The position numbers and the translations under genes were made by a program. A stretch of 21,734 bases of DNA, taken from positions 1 through 21,734 of the forward strand of contig JBBRLA010000051.1 of NCBI GenBank assembly GCA_038231615.1, written 5' to 3'. Below the pieces are notes generated by a model. That model searched no databases and was not told the origin of the DNA. It saw nothing but the letters and a program-made list of their open reading frames with translations. Position 1 is the stretch's first letter. Each line of letters begins with the position of its first letter. The DNA is from JBBRLA01 sp038231615. GTDB lineage: Bacteria; Myxococcota_A; Polyangia; Palsa-1104; JAEUJZ01. This document shows, piece by piece, positions 14,503 to 20,985 of this stretch.

Positions 14503-15606
14503 TCAAGACAGTCTCAATGCCTGACGCAGGCCGGTGTCGCCGCTGACGCGCCAGATGCGCTGATCCAGGATGTAGTGGTGCAGTCCGATGCCCCACCAGA
14601 TGGACAGGGCGACCTGGTTGAAGGTGAAAGGCCCCAGGGCCCAGGCGGCGGGCGCCGCAAGGCTGGGATACACCGCGGCGGCGACGGCGATGGCGACGTA
14701 GAACGGCACGAAGAGCAAAAGAGCCAGAACGTAGCGGGCCGGCGTCCGCGAAAGGGCCCCCGAAAGGGTGCGCGCCGTGGCGTAGCGGTTGCGGTTGTGG
14801 AACCACACCAGGCCCACGTACTGCGCGCTGTGGAAGAGGGCCAGGACCATCGAGATGAGCAGGAACTCCTGGTCGGGGCTGCCGTTCCCGTGAAAGACCG
14901 GCTCGAAGCGGGACAGGAAAAAATAGGTCAGGCCGTACATCATCACGGTTGTGAAGAAATAGGCGATTTTTTGCCCGTGTGCCGGCCGCCAGCGCCGCGC
15001 CGCACGCAGCGCGAAAACGCCCAATGTCGCCACCCAGGCGCCGATCAGCGCGACCAGCAGCACAAACTCCGCCGGGCTCAGCAAAGGGGATAGGCCGCCA
15101 AGCGCCCGGATGTGTGGATGGGCCAGCATGAAGGCGGCGAAGGGGAGCCAGCACCCCGCGTAAAGGCACCAACGCTCAAAGACGATGTCCTGCCGGTCGC
15201 CGCTCTTGGCCTTGTACAGGGCCAGGAAGCCATAGTGCTGCCGCGCCGTGTGATGGATGGCCCACAGGCCGCAGATCGCCAGATAGGCGGTGAAGGGGGC
15301 AGGGGAATGGAAAAGGACGCCGGCACAGAGCAAAAGGGGCCCGGGCAGAAACATCAGGCAGGACCCCAGAAGCAGGCGGCGGTGCTGCTTCCAGCACGTC
15401 GGGTCAGCGTAGGTGCGGCTGTAGGCCGCGGCCATATGGGGCCCGTCGAAGGCCATGATCCACAGCCACACCAGCGGCGTCACCGGCAGGCGCGCGACCA
15501 GCACCAGCAGCGCCCACAAAAGCCCCAGCCCGGCCCCGCCGAAGAACCACGTCAGGTCGAAGCGGCGGCTGACGATCCAGGCGGACGGGACGGTGGCCGT
15601 GGTCAT
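14503..15606 (-). CDS. Histidine-rich polytopic membrane protein
   Basis: The 367-aa protein has about eight hydrophobic segments and histidines at segment edges: DGPH (54-57), HHTARQHYG (118-126), FHSAQY (258-263), His270, and HHYILDQRIWR (343-353). This spacing recalls di-metal membrane enzymes such as desaturases and hydroxylases, but the motifs are not the standard fatty-acid desaturase boxes, so the resemblance is only suggestive. I do not recognise the family by name. It is the first gene of the minus-strand run and is separated from Tes copy 2 by 48 bp. A role in modifying or inserting the membrane-bound product is plausible. ATG 15606 has only a weak G-rich upstream sequence. Confidence 0.72.
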   Translation of the reverse strand: MTTATVPSAWIVSRRFDLTWFFGGAGLGLLWALLVLVARLPVTPLVWLWIMAFDGPHMAAAYSRTYADPTCWKQHRRLLLGSCLMFLPGPLLLCAGVLFHSPAPFTAYLAICGLWAIHHTARQHYGFLALYKAKSGDRQDIVFERWCLYAGCWLPFAAFMLAHPHIRALGGLSPLLSPAEFVLLVALIGAWVATLGVFALRAARRWRPAHGQKIAYFFTTVMMYGLTYFFLSRFEPVFHGNGSPDQEFLLISMVLALFHSAQYVGLVWFHNRNRYATARTLSGALSRTPARYVLALLLFVPFYVAIAVAAAVYPSLAAPAAWALGPFTFNQVALSIWWGIGLHHYILDQRIWRVSGDTGLRQALRLS

Positions 15607-15732
15607 GGACCCATCTTACCCTCGCGCAGCATTGCCCGCGAGCGTACGCGCATTTGGCGAACTTTCTGATGGTTCGCCCCCACAACCGTCTTTTTGGTGC
15701 TAAGAAAGGCGCCCCAGAGACGAGGTCAGACG
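15607..15732. promoter_or_regulatory. Divergent intergenic region
   Basis: This 126-bp gap separates the minus-strand cluster from the plus-strand helicase-associated pair and must hold promoters for both unless they are read through. I see no convincing sigma-70 -35/-10 pair on either strand, which would be compatible with an alternative sigma factor for the cluster. No clear operator was found. Confidence 0.4.
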
Positions 15733-16005
15733 ATGAAAATCAAGGACAACCCGCAGGACAAGGATGGATCGCACGTGGACCCAGAGCGGGTCGTCGCCCA
15801 CATGAACCTGACGCTGATCGAGGTCGCCGAGCCGCACCTGCTCGACCTTGTTCAGGGCGACCGACGGTGCGGCCCGCTGGTCGCCGAGCGAATCTCGCCC
15901 ACCCTGGCGGTGGTCGCCCCGGCCCACACCGAGTCGCTCCTGTCCCACCTGCGCCGTCTGGACTTCCTGCCCCGGGTCGTCACCCCGGCCAAGGGCCGCC
16001 GATGA
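15733..16005 (+). CDS. Small protein of unknown function coupled to helicase-associated gene
   Basis: The 90-aa product is charged, has no signal peptide or membrane segment, and contains a probable alpha/beta region (residues 18-80) ending in a basic tail. GAGG lies seven bases before ATG 15733; an in-frame upstream start at 15694 lacks one. Its stop overlaps the ATG of the next gene (ATGA), so the two are translationally coupled and probably work together. I do not recognise the family. Confidence 0.65.
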   Translation: MKIKDNPQDKDGSHVDPERVVAHMNLTLIEVAEPHLLDLVQGDRRCGPLVAERISPTLAVVAPAHTESLLSHLRRLDFLPRVVTPAKGRR

Positions 16006-18218
16006 AGGCCCAGGCCGGCTCGCCCCATCTTTCGCTCCTTTCCAGCTACAGCGACGAGATGCTGCGCTCCCTTTCCCGGCGCTGGCTGGGTAAGGAAGCG
16101 AACCGGCTGCGCAAGGACGAGTTCCTGTCCGCCCTGCCCGACGCGTTGAACGATGCGGCGCGGGTGCGGAAAGTCGCCCGGGGGCTCTCGGACCAGGAGC
16201 GGGGGGTGCTGGGGGTGCTCAAGCAGACTGGCGGAAACGGCCGCAGCGACGCGGTGGCCATGGCACTCCTTTTCGGCCAGTTCACCCCTTTGCCGAAGCC
16301 CCATCGCCGCGAAGCGATCCGCGACCTGTTCCGGGAGATGCTCGGCGCCGGCCTGGTGGCCACCCCCTACTTCACCCCCTACGCCTTCCAGTTCTCGGAC
16401 CAGCCGGTCCTTTTGCGGGCCGATCCGCGGCTGCTCGCGTTCGTCGACCTGCCGTCGCCACAGAGCCTGTCTCTCGGGGGCCTGCCGGACCCCGGGCGGG
16501 TCGCCGCCGAGGCACGTCGGACCCGGTCGGTCACCCTGGACCTGATTGCCGTGGTCCAGGAGGTGGCGGCGCTCGGCGGCTTCCGGTCGACCAAGCTGGG
16601 TACGCTGCGGAGCAACGATCTGCGCCACGTCACCAAGAACCTCGGCTGGGACCGGTGCCTTCCCGAGGGCGTGACACAGCTTCGGGAGCCGCTCTCTTTT
16701 TTTCTGGCCCTGCTCTCGGCGGCGGGTTTGCTCGTCGCCGACCAGGACCACCTGGTGCTGGCCCGCGGCGCTGACGAGGCGCTTCAGCGGCCCCCGGAGG
16801 TGCTCTTCGTCAGCCTGCTCCACGCCTATCTGCGTCTTTTGCACTGGAAGGAACTTCCCGTGCCCGCCCGCAGCTTGCGGGAGACCGCGCTGCCCGCGGG
16901 CCGCAGGCTGGTCATCGAGGGCCTGCGCAGCCTGCCCGATCAGGGGCGCTGCTTCGTCGAGGCCGCCGGGTTCAGCCACGCGCTCTTGGCGCGGGTGGGC
17001 GAGTTTTTCCACCTGTCTCCCCACCAGAGCCTTTTCCCGGAATCCGCCGCCACCAACAAACATACCGAGTACATCCAGCGCCGCTGGCGGTCCGAGCGGG
17101 CGCAGTCCTGGGTGAAGGACGAGCAGCCGTGGATCGAGGCGGCCCTTACGGGGCCGCTGCAGGCGTTGGGGTTCGTGCAGACCGCCACCGACCCTTCCAT
17201 GGCGCTCTTTTTCCGCCTGACCGACATTGGGCGGATGGTCCTTCTTCCTGACGGCCAGCCGGTGCGGGATACGACCGCCGTCGCGGTGACCCGGCGCGCC
17301 TGGGTCGTCCAGGCGACCTTCGAGGTCCTGGTCTTTTTGGAACATGCCACCGCCGCGCAACTCTGCTTCATGGTGCGCCACGGCGAGCGCCTGGAGAACC
17401 AACAGCACACTGCCCTGTACCGGCTGACCGGCGAAGCCCTGCACGGGGCGCTTTCGCGGGGCAGCCATATCGAGGACGTGCTGTCCACCCTGGAGGCGGG
17501 CGGCGGACCGCTGCCGCAGAACGTGCGGGTGCAATTGCAACAATGGGCGGCCAAGCGGGAGCAGGCGACGGTGTATCACGACGCGTGCCTGCTCGAGTTC
17601 GAGAGCGCGGCGGCGCGGGACCTGGCCCAATTGCAGGGGGTTGTGGGGCGCAAGGCGGGCGAGCGGTTCATCCTGCTTTCGCCCGAGGCCACGACGGACG
17701 AGATCAGGACCTTGTGCACGACGGTGATAAACTACCGCTCTGCGCCCCTTCGCTGCCTGTATCTGAGAGAAGACGGCGAGGTGGTGCTGATGGGGCGCGA
17801 GGACCTGCTCATCCGCGCCCAGATGAACCGGCGGGCCGAGGCGCTAGGGCCGGGACGGTGGCAGATCAGCCGGGACAGCCTGCGACAGGCCATGGCGGCG
17901 GGCGAGTCGCTTGTCGCGTTCACCGCCTGGCTGGGGGCGCGGGCGACGGGCTCGGTGCCACCGCCCCTGATGCTGATGTTGCGCGCCTGGGCGGGGGAGC
18001 TTCTGCCCTTCGTGCTGGGCCAACTGACGGTCCTGCAGTGCCCCGACGAGGCCAGCCGGGCGGTCCTGGTGCAGACCGCCGCGCTCATGCCGTACCTGCG
18101 CGGGTTGCTCGGACAGCGTCACGTGGTCATCGAGCCGTCGGCGGTCGAACTGGTACGGACTGTTCTTTCCCGGATGGGCGCCGCGGTGGTGACCGATAAG
18201 ATCAGCCTGACCCGGTAG
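16002..18218 (+). CDS. XPB/Ssl2-like helicase-associated domain protein (no helicase core)
   Basis: The 738-aa cytoplasmic protein shows no Walker A or DEAH motif. The segment from about residue 430 to 600 resembles the XPB/Ssl2-like helicase N-terminal domain (PF13625-like): FEVLVFLEHATAAQL, then LPQNVRVQLQQWAAKR, then a VYHDACLLEFES stretch (about 505-530). The N-terminal half is helical, with ALPDALNDAARVRKVARGLSDQERGVLG likely to be a winged-helix start. In many bacteria such proteins sit beside an XPB-type helicase; none lies within this window. DNA repair or transcription-linked function is inference. The start overlaps the preceding stop. Confidence 0.7.
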   Translation: MKAQAGSPHLSLLSSYSDEMLRSLSRRWLGKEANRLRKDEFLSALPDALNDAARVRKVARGLSDQERGVLGVLKQTGGNGRSDAVAMALLFGQFTPLPKPHRREAIRDLFREMLGAGLVATPYFTPYAFQFSDQPVLLRADPRLLAFVDLPSPQSLSLGGLPDPGRVAAEARRTRSVTLDLIAVVQEVAALGGFRSTKLGTLRSNDLRHVTKNLGWDRCLPEGVTQLREPLSFFLALLSAAGLLVADQDHLVLARGADEALQRPPEVLFVSLLHAYLRLLHWKELPVPARSLRETALPAGRRLVIEGLRSLPDQGRCFVEAAGFSHALLARVGEFFHLSPHQSLFPESAATNKHTEYIQRRWRSERAQSWVKDEQPWIEAALTGPLQALGFVQTATDPSMALFFRLTDIGRMVLLPDGQPVRDTTAVAVTRRAWVVQATFEVLVFLEHATAAQLCFMVRHGERLENQQHTALYRLTGEALHGALSRGSHIEDVLSTLEAGGGPLPQNVRVQLQQWAAKREQATVYHDACLLEFESAAARDLAQLQGVVGRKAGERFILLSPEATTDEIRTLCTTVINYRSAPLRCLYLREDGEVVLMGREDLLIRAQMNRRAEALGPGRWQISRDSLRQAMAAGESLVAFTAWLGARATGSVPPPLMLMLRAWAGELLPFVLGQLTVLQCPDEASRAVLVQTAALMPYLRGLLGQRHVVIEPSAVELVRTVLSRMGAAVVTDKISLTR

Positions 18219-18247
18219 CCGACCTTTTCACCTGGCACGCCGTCGCC

Positions 18248-18276
18248 CTGCCAAATACCCCAGGGTGGGGTATAAT
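18248..18276 (+). promoter_or_regulatory. Sigma-70-type promoter
   Basis: CTGCCA (18248-18253) and a perfect TATAAT (18271-18276) are separated by 17 bases. The 17-bp dyad TACCCCAGGGTGGGGTA (18256-18272) fills the spacer and overlaps the first bases of the -10 box, so a protein bound there would block or remodel the promoter. Confidence 0.6.
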
Positions 18277-18381
18277 ATACCCCAGGGTGGGGTATATTAA
18301 GCCCCAGGGTGAGGGGCCCCCCCTCCTAGTAGTGAGGTATATTAAGCCCCAGGGTGAGGTACTTTTAACCCCATGATGGGG
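18255..18381. repeat. Array of GC-rich dyads, probable multi-site operator
   Basis: The dyad TACCCCAGGGTGGGGTA occurs twice, at 18256-18272 and 18278-18294, on a 22-bp period. A perfect 24-bp direct repeat (18291-18314 and 18336-18359, starting GGTATATTAAG) carries degraded CCCCAGGGTGAGG copies. Another exact dyad CCCCATGATGGGG sits at 18369-18381, and GAGGGG/CCCCTC lies at 18311-18325. The ATACCCC/GGGGTAT form resembles operators of CsoR/FrmR/RcnR-family sensors, from general knowledge; the actual regulator is not in the window. Confidence 0.6.
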
Positions 18382-18478
18382 GGATGTCCCCTACAAAGCC
18401 CCCCTGGCGGAAAGAGGTCCGCGGCAGCTACACTTGGGCGGCGATTTCGCTCCAGTCAGGTCATCCAGGAGAAAACCT

Positions 18479-19351
18479 ATGTATGTTGTCACGGGAGTCT
18501 CGGGGAACACGGGTTCGGTGGTGGCCAGCGCGCTGCTCGACGCGGGCAAGCCGGTGCGGGTGGTGGTGCGCAGCCAGGACAAGGGGCAGCGCTATCGCGA
18601 GCGCGGCGCGGAGGTGGCGGTGGCCTCGATGGAGGACGCCGACGCGCTGAGCGCCGCCCTTCGCGGTGCCACCGGCGCCTACCTGCTGGTCCCGCCGCCG
18701 GGGCCCGAGGTCAAGGGCATCCTTCAGCGGGGGCGCCGCATCGCTGACGTTCTGGCGGCGGTCCTGCGCCAGAGCCCGGTGCCGCACGTGGTGCTGCTCT
18801 CCTCGACGGGGGCGCAGCATCCGGACGGGACAGGCCCGATCGCCTCGCTCTACCACGCGGAGCAGGCGCTGGGGGCGCTGCCCGGTTCGTTCACTTTCCT
18901 GCGCGCCGCCTACTTCATGGAGAACCTGGGCGCCATGCTGGGGGCAGTGCAGGGGGCGGGCGTCCTGCCATCGCTCTTCGATCCGGTGAAGCGCATCCCG
19001 ATGGTGGCCACCGCCGACATCGGCAAGACCGCCGCGGACGCGCTCTTGCACCCCCCCACGCGCACCGAGATCATCGAGCTGTCCGGGCCCAAGGAGTACA
19101 GCTTCACCGACGCGGCGGCGGTCTTTTCCCAGGCGCTGGGCAAGACCATCAACGTGGTGCCCGTGCCTCGCGAGGGCATCATTCCCGCCCTGACCCAGAC
19201 CGGGCTTGGCGAGGAGATGGCCGGCCTGTACCGCGAGATGTCCGAGGGAATCGACTCGGGGCGCGTGGCCTTTTTGGGCGCAGGGACGCGGCATCTGCGC
19301 GGCCAGGTGACCCTGGATAAAGTGGTACGGCGCCTGCTCGACCGCGGCTGA
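18479..19351 (+). CDS. NmrA-family NAD(P)-binding protein
   Basis: The 290-aa protein begins with the Rossmann motif MYVVTGVSGNTG (GxxGxxG at 6-12), followed by RVVVRSQDKG (about 27-36), where an arginine could recognise NADP. LLSSTGAQ (about 103-110) and FLRAAYFMENL (about 139-149) are typical of NmrA/QOR2-like atypical SDRs. The Tyr-x-x-x-Lys pair is not evident, so it may be a redox-sensing or azoreductase/quinone-reductase-like protein. ATG 18479 has AGGAG seven bases before it. It stands alone, with a leader carrying the operator array, so it is probably induced by a specific stress. Confidence 0.82.
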   Translation: MYVVTGVSGNTGSVVASALLDAGKPVRVVVRSQDKGQRYRERGAEVAVASMEDADALSAALRGATGAYLLVPPPGPEVKGILQRGRRIADVLAAVLRQSPVPHVVLLSSTGAQHPDGTGPIASLYHAEQALGALPGSFTFLRAAYFMENLGAMLGAVQGAGVLPSLFDPVKRIPMVATADIGKTAADALLHPPTRTEIIELSGPKEYSFTDAAAVFSQALGKTINVVPVPREGIIPALTQTGLGEEMAGLYREMSEGIDSGRVAFLGAGTRHLRGQVTLDKVVRRLLDRG

Positions 19352-19358
19352 GCCCGAC

Positions 19359-19371
19359 GGCCGCGCCGGCC
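19359..19371. terminator. Possible hairpin between convergent genes
   Basis: GGCCG (19359-19363) and CGGCC (19367-19371) can pair around CGC in the short convergent gap between the NmrA-like gene and the antitoxin gene. There is no T-tract, so it is weak evidence for termination. Confidence 0.3.
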
Positions 19372-19406
19372 AGACTTCAGCGCCTACCCGGGGTGTGGTC
19401 GCTGGC

Positions 19407-19874
19407 TCAGGCGGCGTCCACGATGCGGCCAAGCGAGATGGCGGCACCGAGTGTCCTGGTGGTCAGGGTCTGGCGGAACTTGTCCACCGTGGTCGTGTGA
19501 CCGTGGAACCTGTCGAGCGTGGCGGCTCTGAGCATGCGCAGGGCAGTGGGGTCGATGGCCCGCTGGTCGTTCTCCCAACGTGACACGGTCTCAGGGGTGA
19601 CGCCCAGGAGATCGGCCCATTCCTTGGCTGACACACCAATGACCTTGCGCATGAATCGGACAGCCTCGCCGGAGGCGACGCCCGATTCGGCGAGATCGCG
19701 AGCCACCATTTGATCAAAGAGTTCCAGGGCATGCTGGCCAGCGTAGCGTGCGCCGCATTGGAGGCATCGTCGCCCGGTTACCTCAGCCGAAAATGTGCAT
19801 CCGGCGATGGTCCGCGACACGGGCACATCCGAATTTTCCCACTTCTCCCCGGAGCACTGTACGCACTTCTTCAT
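19407..19874 (-). CDS. MqsA-like antitoxin: zinc-ribbon plus Xre-type HTH
   Basis: The 155-aa protein has Cys4/Cys7 and Cys37/Cys40 (CVQC and CLQC) as an MqsA-type N-terminal zinc ribbon. A helix-turn-helix follows at about 72-105 (VIGVSAKEWADLLGVTPETVSRWEN). It should neutralise the toxin and bind the operon's operator. ATG 19874 is preceded by GAGG at six bases; it begins eight bases after the toxin stop. An in-frame TTG at 19880 is less likely. The C-terminus is a helical tail of about 45 residues. Confidence 0.85.
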   Translation of the reverse strand: MKKCVQCSGEKWENSDVPVSRTIAGCTFSAEVTGRRCLQCGARYAGQHALELFDQMVARDLAESGVASGEAVRFMRKVIGVSAKEWADLLGVTPETVSRWENDQRAIDPTALRMLRAATLDRFHGHTTTVDKFRQTLTTRTLGAAISLGRIVDAA

Positions 19875-19882
19875 GGTCAACC

Positions 19883-20143
19883 TCAGAAGACGGTAATCAC
19901 CAAGATTCCGTCATCAATAGTAACCGCCAGGATCAATTCGTCGCCGTCCCTATCTGGGCCTCTGATCTTCCATCGGCCGTTGTTTTGGAACACGGCGCTG
20001 ACAGCTTTCATGAGCGCATGCCGCGTGTCGCCAAAATCAGCATGCGCCTCATCCATTTCCTTGATCGCATGCTCCGTATATTCAATCCGCCCCGCCGCAG
20101 CGTAGCCGCGAATGTCGACGAGCGCCTGCGCTGGCGTCAGCAT
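19883..20143 (-). CDS. DUF4258-like toxin of a toxin-antitoxin pair
   Basis: The 86-aa protein has the DUF4258 layout: an N-terminal helix with YTEHAIKEMDE (about 22-32), a central region, then strands RWKIRGPDRDGDELILAVTIDD and GILVITVF at the C-terminus. This family is a RelE/MqsR-like fold found as toxin beside MqsA-type antitoxins, and may cleave RNA. Gene order toxin-first fits the MqsRA arrangement. The start ATG 20143 lies just five bases after a good -10 box, so the mRNA would be leaderless. Confidence 0.8.
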   Translation of the reverse strand: MLTPAQALVDIRGYAAAGRIEYTEHAIKEMDEAHADFGDTRHALMKAVSAVFQNNGRWKIRGPDRDGDELILAVTIDDGILVITVF

Positions 20144-20148
20144 ACTTA

Positions 20149-20177
20149 AAGATAGGACCGGATCCGCCGTAAGTCAA
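20149..20177 (-). promoter_or_regulatory. Toxin-antitoxin operon promoter (possibly leaderless)
   Basis: On the minus strand TTGACT (20177-20172) and TATCTT (20154-20149) are spaced exactly 17 bases, five and four of six matches to consensus. Only five bases separate the -10 box from the toxin ATG, placing the expected transcription start on or beside that ATG. Confidence 0.65.
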
Positions 20178-20181
20178 GTGA

Positions 20182-20194
20182 TGACCAATGGTCA
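20182..20194. promoter_or_regulatory. Candidate antitoxin operator
   Basis: TGACCAATGGTCA is a perfect dyad with 6-bp arms around one central base, located 4 bases upstream of the -35 box. MqsA-family antitoxins typically bind short dyads near their promoters, so this is the natural autoregulation site. Confidence 0.5.
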
Positions 20195-20339
20195 AGAAGC
20201 CGAATTCATGGAGTAGATGGCATCGAGGCGCGCCTGACCTCGCCTCCCGTACGGTGATTGAAGCTGGCTTTGCCGTGCCGCCCACATCGTCACCGGGTAA
20301 ATTAGCAGCCGGGCAGTGTGCTATACCACCTGTGTGGCC

Positions 20340-20948
20340 ATGGGTACCCCCTCTGCCCCGGAGGCCCCGGACATCCTGTACTACGCGGACTCCGCCGTCT
20401 GGCGGCGCTGGCTGGAGCATAACCATGACCGGCACCACGAACACTGGGTCGGCTTCTACAAGAAGGACTCGGGCAAACCCAGCCTGACCTGGCCCGAGTC
20501 CGTGGACGAGGCGCTCTGCTTCGGCTGGATCGACGGGCTGCGCAAGAGCATCGACGCGACGCGCTACCGCGTCCGCTTCACGCCGCGCAAGGCGGACAGC
20601 ACCTGGAGCCTGGTCAACATCCGCCGGGTGCAGGAGCTGAGCGATCAGGGGCGCATGCGCCAGCCGGGGCTCGACGCCTTCGCCCTGCGCACGGACGACA
20701 ACTCGGCGATCTACTTTTACGAGCAGCGCCACGACAGCCAGTTCGATCCTGCGCACGAGGCACTGCTCCGCGCGAACCAGCCCGCGTGGGAATTCTTCCA
20801 GGCGCGCCCCCTGTGGTACCGCAAGGCCGCAACCCACTGGGTCATCAGCGCCAAGCAGGAGCAGACCCGGCAGCGCCGACTGGCGACCTTGATCGAGGAT
20901 GCGGCAGCGGGCCGCCCGATCAAGCCCCTGTCGTACAAGCCCGCGTAG
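20340..20948 (+). CDS. YdeI/OmpD-associated (OmdA) family protein
   Basis: The 202-aa protein shows the YdeI/OmdA pattern: LEHNHDRHHEHWVGFYKKDSGKPSL-type start (about 20-45), DEALCFGWIDGLRKSID (about 53-69), RFTPRKADSTWS (about 80-91), and a conserved C-terminal YRKAATHWVISAKQEQTRQRRL block. The family has been linked to protection against cationic peptides or bacteriocins in enteric bacteria; the molecular function is unclear. The ATG at 20340 was chosen, with GTG 20316 in frame upstream; no clear ribosome-binding site precedes either. Confidence 0.82.
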   Translation: MGTPSAPEAPDILYYADSAVWRRWLEHNHDRHHEHWVGFYKKDSGKPSLTWPESVDEALCFGWIDGLRKSIDATRYRVRFTPRKADSTWSLVNIRRVQELSDQGRMRQPGLDAFALRTDDNSAIYFYEQRHDSQFDPAHEALLRANQPAWEFFQARPLWYRKAATHWVISAKQEQTRQRRLATLIEDAAAGRPIKPLSYKPA

Positions 20949-20985
20949 TCTTACAAGCCCCCTTCAAACCCTGTATATCAGTACC

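Larger units (their letters stand above)
18219..18478. other. Intergenic control region of the NmrA-like gene
   Basis: This 260-bp gap is non-coding by appearance: AT-rich TATATTAA stretches alternate with G/C runs and several dyads, unlike coding DNA on either side. It holds the promoter and dyad array described separately. The long distance from the promoter to the gene implies a transcript leader of about 195 bases if the TATAAT at 18271 is used. ORFs reading through here have no credible protein features. Confidence 0.6.
20144..20339. other. Divergent gap between toxin and YdeI-like genes
   Basis: Holds the toxin-antitoxin promoter and a dyad near its left end. The rest (about 20195-20339) shows no convincing promoter, RNA gene or coding potential, apart from a weak TATACC at 20322-20327 that might serve the YdeI-like gene. 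Confidence 0.45.

Noticed and set aside
3047..15606. Firm naming as a ladderane or aryl-polyene cluster
   Set aside because: The FAS-like core and partial KS fit, but no phytoene-desaturase-like gene, no acyltransferase/ammonia-lyase or MMPL-type exporter of those clusters is visible, and the Tes-like pair is not an established part of them.
18255..18381. Possible CRISPR array in the repeat-rich gap
   Set aside because: Repeats are short dyads with 5-22-base irregular spacing, spacers are AT-rich and similar to one another, and no cas gene is present; an operator array fits better.
18373..18747. ORFs overlapping the start of the NmrA-like gene
   Set aside because: They read the repeat array and then another frame of the well-supported NmrA-like gene; products are Arg/Gly-rich without domain character.
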